A DNA stretch of 64,000 nt from Rhabditoides inermis (taxonomy: Eukaryota > Nematoda > Chromadorea > Rhabditida > Rhabditidae): contig CAWZYM010000339.1 of the NCBI GenBank assembly GCA_963966185.1, positions 62,001 to 126,000 of the forward strand. Reading direction: 5' to 3'. Shown piece after piece: positions 44,687-56,960 of the stretch. The notes below the pieces were generated by a model, which saw only the letters and a program-made list of their open reading frames with translations, did not search any database and had not been told where the DNA came from. The position numbers were made by a program, and so were the translations under genes. The number at the start of each line of letters is the position of its first letter. The stretch's first letter is position 1.

Positions 44687-47152
44687 ATGTTCTATCCGCG
44701 TTCTGCGACTGTTACCCGGCCGGACCAGCCGGTGCAGCGCACTGGAGAGGGTGAGCAGGTATGTTTCCTATCTTCTATCATCCCTATCTTCCTCTTATAC
44801 TGTCTATTTCCATTTCCCTTTTTCCTCTTTCTATTTGTGACGTCATGGTTGTTTCAGGCGGAGTGCGGCTACCGCATCAACACTCCGCCGACTCCCCGAC
44901 CCAACCCCCTCGAGGTGCGTTCAGAGCGCACCGAGAGGACCACGGTGAGGGTGAGTTACGTCTTGACCTCTCTGTCTCCTTCTCATCTAATCTATATCTT
45001 CTATTCCTCTCTCCCCATCTCTCCCCACAGGAATACCTAAATTATCACCAAATAAGACAAAGGAGACAACAATGACACTCACTGATAAGAAACATGTTGC
45101 AGGAGTGCAAGGTGTGCACTCGAGAGTGCGTGGAGTGCCACTCGGCACCGCGTATTCTGCTCGAGAGGGCGCTGGAGCAGATGGAGGCCGTCCAAGAGGA
45201 GGCGGACAAGACCGCCGCTGCCCTCCTCGCCGCCAGACGGGAGGAGCGGCAGCTGTACGCCTTCCTCAAGGATGAGCAGGAGCGCCACCAGGTGAGTGGG
45301 TGGGGAGAGTGGAGCAGTGGGTGGGCAGACAGCACGCTCACCTGTCCGTGTTCAGCGCGCGATCCGCGAAGAGGCCGAGAGGCACGGCCGCGTCATGCGG
45401 TTCGTGCGAGTGCGCGGTTGGCAGGGTGTCAGCATGCTGGACGCCGCCCACCAGCACATGGATGCGGTCGATCGAGAGGCGAGTCTGAAATGAGAATCGT
45501 AGCTTACGTGTCCCCATACTGTTGGATATAGCATTCCGTGCACGTGTATACTACCATCTCTGTTGTTCACTTTGTATGACTAACTTGCATATGCTAATGT
45601 GGTGTTGCAGGAGTCGGAGGAGTCCGAGCCGGAGGACACCATGGAGATGGAGGAGGCTCGAGGCGAGTGTCGCGACGAGTCGGCGGACCGCCGCAGCGTC
45701 GCCTTCCACAAGGTAGCTTATTCACCACTCTCACATTCGGTCTATGTCGATACGGGGGCGTGCACGCGTTTCAGACGGTGCTCGTGGAGAAGGAGAGGCT
45801 GCGACGGACGGAGGATGTGGCGAGTCGAGCGGACTGGGCCGACAAGGTGGGCCTGCCACATTCGGCTATTCGACCAAGAATGGGTGGCGAATCGTTCGGG
45901 AACAGTCTGTTCGACGCACAGCAAATGTCAAAAGCCACATAGGCGAAAAAACGCAGATATTAGGTGTGAACAAGATGTGTTAAGTGGGACGCGCAGAGGG
46001 CGAGGCATCGTCGAGAGAAGGAGGCCCTCGAGCGCGAGCTATCAGAGCGGCACCAGAAAGAGCAGAACGAGCTGGAGCAGCTGCAGGAGCAGGTGGAGAC
46101 GACCATCAACGTGAGTGGGCGTGTATCACACGGAATATGAAACACATACACAATAACAGACATACACACTTACCAACACACCAACCCTCACCTGCATGTA
46201 AACATAATTCACAATACGATTTCTCGCCCCTTTTTGAAGCGTAAACCACATGGAACATGGGACTAGTGAGCGCTGTGGCAGCCGTACTGACCGTGTGTGG
46301 TGTTGCAGGCGACTCTCCAGGAGGAGACGCGCGAGGAGCAGAATTCTGCCCACTCCCACTCCGAGAACCAGCTGGCGCGAGGCGAGCCGCTCGCCGATTC
46401 GAGATCGGACAACCGCAACCACGCCTCCAGAAAGGTAGATTTACACTTCCTACCGTATTATCCTGCAAAAAATAGTGTGTGCGTGGACCGAATGGGATTG
46501 GAATGATATCAAAGTTAGTAGTAGATGATTTGTAGTTTGTACTGCTTGCATCTGACCCTAACAAAACAACATGAGTGATTTCAATTGAGACAAGCGCCAA
46601 CAGGTTATCTGCGAACTAGGCAGTGATTATGGCAGGGACAGAAGTGGTTTGCGAGAAGGCGAATAGAAGAGGGAGAGAGAGAGAGAGAGAGGGGGGGGGA
46701 GAGAGAGAGTAGGCACGTGGGGTTAGCCGTCGTGGCACACACAGCACATACACGCAATGCCTCGCCTCACTTCGTTCTTTGCAGCGCCTCGCTGTCGGAC
46801 GGCGCCTCGCTGGAGACAACAGGCCCGGCAAGTTCGCCGGCCTGGATCCCACCGAGACGCTCAGGAAGGTACGTCATCACGGCATCCTTAAATATATGCA
46901 ATTCGTCTCTTCCTCAAAATGTCTCCATCGCTGATCTTGTTTCCAACGTATTATCTTTTGTTTCATTTTCGGATGTTTTGTTACATGAGAGTGAGATGAA
47001 AATCGAGTTACCAATAGACACTCGGATCAGAATAGAACGTAAGCTATCCATATTCATATCCCACGAATCCCGTCCGAGAAAGACTACAAACAGTGAAACT
47101 CACTGTACAAGTCTCTCCATCTCTCTCTCTCTCTCCATCTCTATCTCCATCT

Positions 47153-47186
<34 letters not shown>

Positions 47187-47405
47187 ATTACCACTTCCAT
47201 TTGCTATTACTGTCCTAGAAAGACTACAAACAGTGAAACTCACTGTACAAGTCTCTCTCTCTCTCCATCTCTATCTCCATTTTCATCTCTCTCTCTCTCT
47301 CTCTCTCAAAATTACCACTTCCATTTTGCTATTACTGTCCGAGAAAGACTACAAACAGTGAAACTCACTGTACAAGTCTCTCTCTCTCCATCTCTATCTC
47401 CATCT

Positions 47406-47459
<54 letters not shown>

Positions 47460-49440
47460 ATTACCACTTCCATTTTGCTATTACTGTCCGAGAAAGACTA
47501 CAAACAGTGAAACTCACTGTACAAGTCTCTCTATCTCTCTCTCTGTTTCAAAATTACCACTTCCATTTTGCTATTACTGTCCGAGAAAGACTACAAACAG
47601 TGAAACTCACTGTACAAGTCTCTCCATCTCTCTCTCTCTCTCTGTCCTCATCTTCATCTCTCTCTCTCTCTTTCTCTCAAAATTATCATTTCCATTTTGC
47701 TATAACTGTTGACTACTACTCCCTATTTTCTACGACAAAAGGCACTATAGAAGTTGAAACTTGGGGAACATATGCGGCTAGAATCATTGTGAATGGAGGC
47801 AGATAACAGCTAGAATGAACGTGGACGGAGATAACAGCTACATTGAACTAGGTGAACAGGGATGGCAGTGGATACAGTGTTGGAATAGAATAGTGCACAA
47901 CACCTCGACCTTGCAGACGCTACACAGCACAGCCCACGTCGAGGGAAAGCGCCCGGACAAGTACGCCGGTGTGAAGGCGACGGAGAAGAACATTCTGGTA
48001 GGCTTCATTCATTGCTTCGGCCAGCATGACTCATGCACGCACTCGTCATCCATTCACCCCCTATTCCACCCACATTCTCCTCCTTCTCTCACTCCTCCTC
48101 CTCTCATCCACCTCTTATCTCTCTCCCCCTCTCTCTCCCTCCCTCCATCTCCCCTCTCTCTCTCTCCCTCCCTCCTTTCTCTCCCTTCCTCCCCTCCCTC
48201 CCTCCCTCCCTCTCTCTCTCATCCCTCTCTCCCTCCCTCCCCCCCTCTCTCTCTCTGTCAAGTTTCCTGTTCCAACATTTTCCTTTTCAGGTGCACAGAC
48301 AGCGCCCGGTGGAGAAGAGCACGCGGTGGCCGCGACTGTGCTCGGCCCCCAAGCCCCCGCCCGGCGACAAGGTACTTCACTTCTTGACTATCCCATTACT
48401 GCTACTTATTACTCATTACTATCTACGCGAACTGTTGGAAGGAACTATCGAACTTTCGAATTTAAAGAAATAAAACATGAGCTACTTTGCGACCCGACGT
48501 CTAGCCAATAAGCATAATCGAAAAACTTGGGCACATGTATTGCTGGAAAGATTGAAACATCTATGCACAACATATCAGTCGGTATCATTTGTGTTTTTCG
48601 AGCGTTTTGAGCACTTCGTTTTATTGAGGGAATTCGGTGAGTACGCAATGAAAATTAAAAGTTGTAATGCACAATATTGTCAAATCATTGCATTCTGACA
48701 AATATGCGAATCTCTCTCTCCATCTCTTTCTCTCCCTCCCTCCCTCTCCCTCCCTCTCTCTCCTCCCTCTTCCTCCCTCTCTCTCCTCCCTCTCCCTCCC
48801 TCCCTCTCCCTCCCTCCCTCCCTCCCTCCTCTCCCTCCCTCCTCTCTCTCCCTTCCTCCCCCTCCCTCCCTCCCTCTCTCTCTCTCCCTCCCTCCCTCTC
48901 TCTCTCTCCCTCCCTCCCTCTCTCTCTCTCAATTACCACTTCCATTTTTCTGTTACTGTTGACTACTACTTCCTATTTTCTACGACAGAAGGCACTATAG
49001 AAGTTGAAACTTGGAGTACATGTGCGGCTAGAATCATTGAAACACGTATGGTTACAGATCCGCCGCGGCGCACCCGTGACAGAGAGGAGGGAGCATCTCC
49101 TGGGGGCCGCGGTGTTTTCACCGGACCCGTCCACCCCCTCTCTCGTGCTCACCCCCATCCCACCTCTCACGTTGTCGCCACCGGATGCCACTCCGCTCTC
49201 GCCGCCGAACGCCGCTCCCAAGACCAGCACCCCCAGACAGGTGAGGTTCTCGTTCCGCTATCTGAAAACAACACGTTATTCGAGACTGCATTGGACTCAG
49301 TGCAATTGTGCACATTCATCACTTTCTGTACATGTGTGATTATCAATGTTCAGGAGGTGCGTGAGTCACCTGCTGAGAAGGTGAAGAAGAACCGCTTTGG
49401 CCGCGGTCTGCGAAGGAAGGTACGGGTCTTTAAGGTTTTC

Positions 49441-49508
<68 letters not shown>

Positions 49509-52500
49509 AAGAGAGAGGGAGAGAGAGGAAATGTTGCAGATGAAGAAGCTGAAGAACAAGCTCGGCAAGCTGCAGAAAGAGTTCAGCGACCACTTCAAGA
49601 ACAGGAAGAGCGGGGAGGAGGAGGAGGAGGAGGAGGAGGAGGACAACGGAGACAAGGCCGAGGTCGCCCGTGCTGCGAGCAGCGACGAGCTCGAGCCAGC
49701 ACGGAATTTGGTGAGTGGGGTTGTCTGAGTCTGGAGCTCCTGTCTCAACTCATCACTTTTCTCGGAAGTGATGATTTGAGAGAGTATGCTCATGATGATT
49801 TTTGGGTGTATCTTTCGTACTAAGAAAATGAACGAACAATCGCATCGGATCAAATGGGGGGGGGGGGCGAAAATCGGGAGCACGAGAGGGAGAATGAGTC
49901 GCGAAGAAAAAAGAGAGAGAGAGAGATAATCTAGAAATGTTTGCAGACCGTTCTGATTGAGGAGGAGGAAGAGGAGGAGGAGCACATGATTGAGGAGGAG
50001 GAGGAGGAGGAGGAAGAGGAGCAGGAGCGCATGATTGAGGAGGAGGAGGAGCAGGAGGAGCAGGGGCGCATGATAGAGGACGACCTGGCCAAGGTGAGAG
50101 ATGCGAGAGAGTATGTGTATCAGAGAGTATAAGAGGAAATCAATCGTGCAATCGTGATCGGGATGATATCGGGATAGAAAAATAGACATAGCATTCGAGT
50201 GCGCGACTGGCAAAGAAGTGGAAATGAAATGAAACACAATAAAACCGATGCGGGAAATGCGTCTGCGATTCGCCGAAACATGAACGCAGAACGCAAAGAC
50301 AAGAAGGAGTGGAGTAGAGAAACTAGGTGTACCACACTGACGGTTGTGGCAGCAGTCGACTGCGGTCTGCTCCATCTTCATCCCTCTGCGCACGCGAAAC
50401 GCTCACTCGTCCTGCCAGTTCTGCACCCTGCTCCCTCCTCGCTCCACGCGCATTCGCCTCGGCCGTCGGCCCCAGAACCTGTGACCACGTTTGGTGACTC
50501 TTTCTCCCGCTCTCGTCGACTCGTAACCCGTCGACAATCGTCGCACGCACCTGTCGACGACGCTCCGACCAGTTGGGAGATGAAGGGCGGCTTCCGCGCA
50601 CGCTGCGCCCCTTCCTCATGGAGTGGCAGACGCCCACTCGGTACAACATCTGCAACAACGAGACTGACATCAATAATCACATACAGTTCCTTGTGTTTTA
50701 TTCACATTACTAGTAAATACAACGGTTCGCGCAGCGCAGCGGACTCTAATCTGCACAGTGCTAGTAGACATAGTCCACTGGTGTTTTTTCTTCAAATTCG
50801 ATTCCGGACGTGCGAGTGTTTCGAAGAGACGGAGCGCATATATCGCCTCTCGTCCGTACAACGCATGCAATGCAGGCACATGAGGATACGCAGTCGATGA
50901 AAAGGGTTCGAAACAACAAGATGTAGAACCAATCCGGACAATTTTGATTTTTTTTCTATTCCCATACATATAGTACTACGTACTCGATACGGGTCGCCTC
51001 TCGCGCACGGCACGGAGAAGGACGCTCTTCCGACCGTCGACGCGTAACCAGTCGAGCACGCTGCTCCGGCGAGCCCCGTGCCCCGTGTCAACTGCCGCGC
51101 TCTGAAACAAGTGGGAAAACGATGACACGCGATACACGACTCGATTGCTACGCATACCGTTCCGAACACGGCCACTTCTTTTTCGCAGCGGGCGCCAGTA
51201 CACACGAACGCCGTGTGAGAGAGCACGCATCTGCAACATGGATCCCTTGCTCCGTTTCTCTCATCCCACCATTCTCACCGGCACGCAGCACACAGATGCG
51301 CGCCCGACCGTCTGCCGCGCTGCTTCTCGCTGCGGGGGGGGGGGCAGAAAGGGCACTTGCTGCTCTCCACCCCACTCTTCGCCCTGGTCCACCACAATCT
51401 CCGCAGCCGCAGTTGCTCCAGCGCCCGCCACCTAGGACACAACAATCAAAACATCAATCGATTCAACGTTTATCCCGTATCGCATTATGTGACTACTCCC
51501 ACTCTCCTCCCTCTCAATGTACTCCTATTCGACATGTACTACGCAACTACTAACTCGGGCGACTCAGTCACTCTCCCATTTCGCTGCTTCCTGTCCCACA
51601 ACAACCGGTCACGTACCACATATGTGGCACTTCTGTGCTGGTCATCTCATTCGATGTTGGTCATGTGGTTCGTCCCAAGACAAGAGTGCGCGAGCGCGAG
51701 CCTACTTGCACCGTACCTACTTGCTGAAGTTGTCGAGCTGGCGGACAATGCGGGTTGGCGGCCATGTCAAGTTCGCCTGCTGCACCCGCCTCTCAACCCA
51801 TCTCGATTCTTAAATGAGTACACTCGGAAAGTGGAACGGAAGCGTGGTCATATTGCAACTCACGATCAGTGTGTGCTTGTGGAGAAGGCGGACGGCGAGG
51901 TTCTCCGTCAACCAGCGGCTGCTAGTGGGTGGACTGCGTCTGCGAGCGACGACCGCCACTGCGCCGCCGCCAACGCCCCGCCTACTTAAACAACGCCAGT
52001 CTTTCATCACTATCACGCGTGAAACAAGAAATCAATCCACAAACAATACGTTGCAACAAATATCCACATTAATAATATGTATCCGCTTTATATCGATGTG
52101 ACACAATCCATTCCTTTTAAATGTTCACCTGGGTTGAGTGCTCGCACTCAATCGATACAATTCGCGAATAGTATTGTTAACGTGATGAAACACAACGCAA
52201 TCGTCCGTGTTCACTCTCACCTGTTCTCACTGTCCGATCCGAGTGAGCGAGTGACGGAGTGAGTAGAGTAGAGCAGAGCAGAGTGGACTCTGTAGGCACA
52301 CAGATTGTTCTCGAATACGACGGGCACTCGACACACCTCGCCGCGTGTTGACCGTCGCAATCACTGCTCCTTTGTCGACCGACGCCCGACGCTGCCCCAT
52401 CTCGCGCCACATGAACCGCTCACACCCGAATGTACCGAGAATAGAACGCATACAAATGAACAACTCACACGGTGAGATGCCATTCCATTCGCACACACCT

Positions 52501-53799
52501 CCCATCGCGCACCCGCCTCGCACCACCTACAATCAACACATCAATATGACATATTCAAAGATGAATAGAGCGCCGAGGGCGGAAAAGACAATAGACATAG
52601 TCAAGTAATGTTCGCTTTTCAGAAACATCCGCGGAAGGACGGCATTGCCGTGCGCGCCATCGTGAAGGCTTTGAGGGACGACGGCATCGAGATCGCCGGC
52701 GAGGAGCTGGAGACCCTGCTCGCGAGACACATGGCACAGAAGGAGAAGCGGGCGCTCGAGGAGAAGGAGACGCCGCAGGAGGAGACCCCGCAGGAGGAGG
52801 TGCCCGAGGAGGGAGGCGCGGCCGCCGAGACGCCCAAGGTCGCTGACGCGTCCATCCCCGCCACTCCGAGTCGCGCCCAGTCGCACGCGTCACGCACCCA
52901 CAGCGGAGACGACTCCGACGACTCCGACGACTCCGACGACTCCGACGAATCCGATGACTCCGATGACTCCGACGACGACTCGACTCTGACAGAGTCTATG
53001 GCCAGGCAGCAGGAGCCAGCAGCTGTCGACGACCCCGCCCCGCCCAGCAACGATCCTGCGACCGCCTCAGCCAACGGCCAGGAAGACGCCGACGCGCGCA
53101 CACCAGAGATTCCCAGGTGAGTGGGAGTGAGTGGGAGTGAGTGGGAGTGAGTGGGAGTGAGTGGGAGTGAGTGGGAGTGAGTGGGAGTGAGTGGGAGTGA
53201 GTGGGAGTGAGTGAGTGTGAGTGTGAGTGAGTGTAAGTGAGTGTGAGTGTGAGTGTGAGTGAGTGAGTAGAGTGTGAGTGAGTGTAAGTGAGTAGGAGTG
53301 AGTGGGAGCGAGAGGGAACGAGTGAGAGTGCGGGAGGGAGGCAATTGAGATGATGTGTGCCTTGCAGCCGGCGCCTCGTGACCGCCATCAAGATGCGCAA
53401 GCTCACCAACGGCACCGCAGTGGCCGGCACTGGCGCCAAGCAGCAGCAGCGCAAGCAGGCGCCGTCATCGGCTTCCATCGCGTCGACCGCTACCCGCCAG
53501 CAGCCCACGAGGCGGTGCAAGAGGTGCGTGTTGTGTGCGTGCTATGAGAAGAGACGGGAGAGAGGAGAGCGACAGCATCACACGCCAACTGTTTCAGCGC
53601 TCCCGTGTCGCCATCGCTCAGCGGCAGTACAGCGAGCGGCCGGGGTGGCAAGCGTAAGATGGGCGTGACGCCCAAGAAGGAAGCCGAGCAGCCGTCGCAG
53701 CCGTCCAAGGCACATACGAACAAGGGGAGCAGCAAGTCCAAGCCCGGGAAGACCTCGCAGCAAGCCGGCGCCGGAGCGCACGGCTCTAGCAGGTGCTAG
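44687..53799 (+). CDS. Long coiled-coil protein with acidic and Lys-rich tail (853 aa)
   Basis: Eighteen exons close in phase: 44687-44758, 44858-44944, 45103-45291, 45356-45478, 45611-45712, 45775-45846, 45985-46110, 46309-46434, 46785-46868, 47917-47997, 48291-48371, 49058-49240, 49354-49419, 49540-49710, 49947-50093, 52623-53116, 53368-53523, 53598-53799. Residues 54-116 start with a four-Cys cluster (CKVCTRECVECH) and continue as coiled coil; more coiled coil lies at 216-270 and 465-500. Glu-rich runs occupy 500-570. Exon 16 has a DSDD repeat of about 25 residues, a likely casein-kinase-2 substrate, and exons 17-18 are basic. The family is not recognised; a scaffold or chromatin role is possible. 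The intron after 45478 begins GC. The ATG is 15 nt after a GTTACAG acceptor. The 2.5-kb intron after 50093 holds an alternative end: reading on gives a stop at 50132 with AATAAA at 50238. Confidence 0.7.
47071..47790 (+). repeat. Tandem CT-linked repeat, five copies, plus a distal unique part
   Basis: A unit of about 90-150 bp (ACTACAAACAGTGAAACTCA, a variable (CT)n run, then AAAATTACCACTTCC and GCTATTACTGTCC) starts near 47071, 47216, 47337, 47488 and 47581. The end of the last copy runs into a 100-bp segment (about 47686-47790) that recurs almost unchanged at 48930-49035. Confidence 0.9.
48930..49040 (+). repeat. Second copy of the 47.7-kb segment
   Basis: AATTACCACTTCC through GCGGCTAGAATCATTG matches 47686-47790. 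Both copies follow a (CT)n tract, and both lie within 150 bp upstream of an exon acceptor of the coiled-coil gene. Confidence 0.9.
49446..49498 (+). repeat. (GT)n microsatellite
   Basis: About 26 GT units start near the donor at 49420 and pass into GA repeats before the exon at 49540. Confidence 0.95.
50238..50243 (+). terminator. Possible alternative polyadenylation signal
   Basis: AATAAA 106 nt after an in-frame stop (50130-50132) reached if the donor at 50094 of the coiled-coil gene is not used. Confidence 0.4.
50551..51230 (-). other. Minus-strand exon-like islands inside an intron of the coiled-coil gene
   Basis: Three GC-rich segments have clean minus-strand splice sites: 51158-51230 (GTTGCAG acceptor, GTATGC donor), 50980-51101 (TTTCAG, GTAGTA) and 50551-50649 (GTTGCAG, GTGCGT; 33 open codons from MLYRVGVCHSMRKGRS). 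Minus-strand AATAAA (plus-strand TTTATT) lies at about 50697-50702. Their phases do not chain into one frame. They may be the 3' end of a minus-strand transcript, coding or not, that overlaps the plus-strand gene. Confidence 0.35.
51240..52600. other. GC-rich exon-like stretch, strand uncertain
   Basis: More minus-strand candidates occur near 51280-51425, 51720-51800 (WVERRVQQANLTWPPTRIVR then a stop), 51850-52000 and 52330-52510, while the plus strand has a 210-codon open frame at 51357-51989. Neither strand gives a recognisable protein. No firm call is made. Confidence 0.3.
53117..53235 (+). repeat. Tandem GTGAGTGGGA decamers at a 5' splice site
   Basis: The donor of exon 52623-53116 is the first of about ten GTGAGTGGGA copies, which decay into GTGAGTGTGA variants up to about 53310. 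Every unit matches a 5' splice-site consensus. Confidence 0.9.
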
Positions 53800-56401
53800 G
53801 GAGGCGGGGTGAGGAGATGGGTGGGTGGTTTCCTTGCCACACCACCTCCTCCTTACCCGACTACGTTCGCCGCGTTCCACGGTGAGTGAGCGCCGCATGC
53901 CGTCTTTCTCCTCCTTCTTCCTCCTGTCTCCTCCTCCCTTCTCCTCCTTCCTCTCCCCGTTTCCTCCCTTCTCCTCCTCCATCCTGCCTTCTCGTCGCAC
54001 CCAGCCATCCCACTCTTGCAGATAGTGATGGGCGCCTCTTCCCTCCACCCCGATTCGGGCACTGCCGGGAGATGTCGAGGATTTTGTAGTGTATTATGTA
54101 TATAAGGTGGGTGGGGGAGCGTACTGGGAGTGGGAAAGAGGGTGCGTCTAGAGGCGCAGAGTAGATCTCACCGTCCAGCAACGGCTCCAGGCTCTAGCTG
54201 AGAGTAGAGAGAGAGAGCGGGGAGGGAGCACCACCCGTCAGTGCCTGCAATCGCAACGATCAGAGACACAAACAAGAATCGCAACTGTCCGACAACCGCG
54301 CGGTTTCACAACCTGCTCAAGAACTAGCCATGCAATTCGAATGAAAAACAACAAGGAGTGGAAAAAAGGGGAATGAAGCTATCGCGCATTTGAACAAGCC
54401 TTCCACTTTATCCGCCCAAATCATCATAGGGAATCATTACCTCAAGTTGAATATGACGAAAACGGGTGAGAACAGGGGGCGGCAGGCGCAGGCGCCGGAC
54501 GTTCACAGAGAAACGAACAGAACAGCTCTCCTGAAAAAAACATGAATACAAGCTGGTTCAGATGTGTTCCGACCGGAATCACCTTTGGATGAGACTGGGC
54601 GAGCGCGTGTGTGAGCAGGACGATGGGCCGCAAGACAATGGAGAAGAACGGGCAGACGCCGGAGGATAGGTGTGCACGTCATTTCTGACGTGCACCCTGC
54701 GTGGATGGGGTGGGTACGGGGGACAACACGCTTCACCGTGGCCCTAGTGCGAGTCTGAAAAGGGAAAATGTATTCAACTGTTTCAGGTGGGCTCCACCTT
54801 CTGGACCCACCCGGAATGCTGATACGACGAGCGCGAGGAGTGCGCGTCGGATGGGAGGGCCGCGAGGCAATGGAGAAGAACGGGCAGGCGCAGGCGTCCG
54901 GCTCTGCATGGAAGGAGGTGAGCATCGCATTTCATGAACGGACACAATGAGGGACAGAAATTGCAAATGTGGCATGACTCACCTCGTCTGCGTATCAGTC
55001 TAATACACCATGAAGTGACATCATCGGATTCTTAGAACGGCCTAAACGGCATGTGATAAGAACACACAGTTCGGAAATAGAAACATGATAGCAACTGTTT
55101 CAGGTCGGCATCGCATCATGCACCGACCTCGGAATCGACCTCGACCTGTGGCAGTGGAGCAGCAGCGGCGGCCACACATCGACGACGCGACGACGCCACC
55201 GAGTAGCAGCATATGGAGAGACTGTCGAGGACAGACTCGCCCGCCCACACAGACACCTAGAACGAGGACAAGTGAGTGAGAGGGAGGGGGCATACTTATA
55301 TATGTTTCCTTGAGTCATTGTGGCGGAAGCGTATTGGGATGACTAGAAAACGTTAGTAACGTAAAAGTGATGGCTACTAACTACTAACTACGTGAGTATA
55401 ATGTGCATCCAATTTAAAAACAAAAAAATAAGAAGGTGAAACACTAATTACATTTCACGATTCGACCACATAAAATCAATGCATGAGATGCAGACAGATG
55501 ACGTGAACACCTCCAAACTGCTAACAATGTGCATTTCAGATCTCGCAGTCCTCACCAGGGATAGGAGCGTGGTGGCAGCACACACAGAGTGACAGTGTGA
55601 TGACGGACGAGCGATGCGAGCGCGAGAGAGAGCAGCACGCTGAGCCGATCCAAGTGCGATGCGACGCAGCCAGTGGCCCAGTCCCACGGAGACAGACAAC
55701 AGCGTCGCCCTAAAGCACACAAACACAAGGTGAGAAGGTGGACGGGTGCTGCACAGAGTAGAGAGAAGCAGAAGCACGGACCGGGAAAGAGGCTCGTGGA
55801 CTATGGTGAACTGTGGCATTTCAGAAGCGATACTTCTTGACGGTGAAACATACACGAGCGATCCGAGTGAGTGTCGGAGCAGCAGCCGAGATGGCAGCAG
55901 AAGGAGCAGCGTCGACTGCAGATTCACCCGCGTCCAGCCAGTCGACGACGGCTGAAATACAAGCAGGTGAGAAGGTGCATCAATATTCCAATTTCGATTA
56001 AGATAATGTAAAATCATCATCATTTATTTATTGCATATAAGCAATATCATAAGGATCAAATATAGAAATACAAATGGGGATACAACATATGGAAGTATTT
56101 GCAAATGAAATGAATACAATGGTGTTTCAGAAATCTCACCTACGGCAGCATGGACGACCAAGACGACATGTGACAGCAGCGGGACGAGCAGCGCCCAGCG
56201 CGGAGCAATGGACGGCGGCGAGGCGGCGAGGCTCGAGCAGATGGGCGCGGAGACGAGCGCCGTCGTCGACGAGACAGTGGCGGGAGAGCCGAGGCAGCCA
56301 GTCAGATGTGGGCGCCACGAGCCGACTGCCACACAGCCCCAACTGAAATGGAGAGAGTGAGTGTGCGCCACAGGGTGCATGGGATTGTAAAGGAGAGAAC
56401 A

Positions 56402-56465
56402 ATCAATCAATCAATCATTTATCCGGAATCGTTATATCTGAATATGACAATCATAATTATATGAA
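56402..56465 (-). repeat. Second LINE/SINE-tail-like repeat
   Basis: TCAA repeats then ATTTATCCGGAATCG and ATATGACA; see the copy at 25966. Confidence 0.55.
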
Positions 56466-56638
56466 GCATACAGTAGTACCTAAGATGCTAGATTCATAGG
56501 CAACGTATAGATACATATGTAGAGAACGTATAGATACATATGTAACACTAGTAAAGTGTTTGTTTGTTTATCAGCCTGATTCCGACATGTACATACAATG
56601 GTAGCATGATGGGTTATCTGGAAGCACTGGACGGCGGC

Positions 56639-56694
56639 AGTTCAAGTAACATTTCTAATTAATATATACTTTAATTAAAAACGTTACTTGAACT
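56639..56694. repeat. AT-rich hairpin
   Basis: AGTTCAAGTAAC at the left is the reverse complement of GTTACTTGAACT at the right, with an AT-rich loop of 32 nt that itself contains TTAATTAA-type inverted sequence. Confidence 0.8.
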
Positions 56695-56960
56695 TATCAT
56701 GAATGATTAAACGTCATGGAATGTGAACTGAACAAAGGGCTAAACGCATAGTGAACACAGTGCCATTTTCCATTTCAGATGTCCCACCTCCAATCCCAAT
56801 CGACTTGTTCTCGGAGCGGTAGCATCGAGGCTGCGGCACGAGGACGGAAGAACGGCACGGAAGAGTGGCCAGCGAGTGGCGGACGTGTGCAGCAGTGCAC
56901 GACGCGAGTCTCCGGAGAGACCACCTCCACCGCCACTCTGGAAAGAAAGACGCGAGGTGA

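Larger units (their letters stand above)
54430..56960. other. Cluster of GC-rich islands with splice-like borders on both strands
   Basis: Islands of 130-230 bp sit in AT-rich DNA. Plus-strand borders (TTTCAG and GTGAGN) fit 54787-54918, 55105-55271, 55539-55731, 55825-55966 and 56779-56956. Minus-strand borders fit overlapping spans: 54445-54531, 55856-55951, 56140-56342 and 56788-56937. Minus-strand frames include a hydrophobic WALLVPLLSHVVLVVHAAVG. Two minus-strand islands (near 54640 and 54880) share CTGCCCGTTCTTCTCCATTG. No chained frame was found on either strand. Confidence 0.4.

Noticed and set aside
51357..51989. 210-codon plus-strand open frame
   Set aside because: No splice or start context, no recognisable domain, GC-rich composition, and minus-strand exon signals overlap it; not called as a gene.
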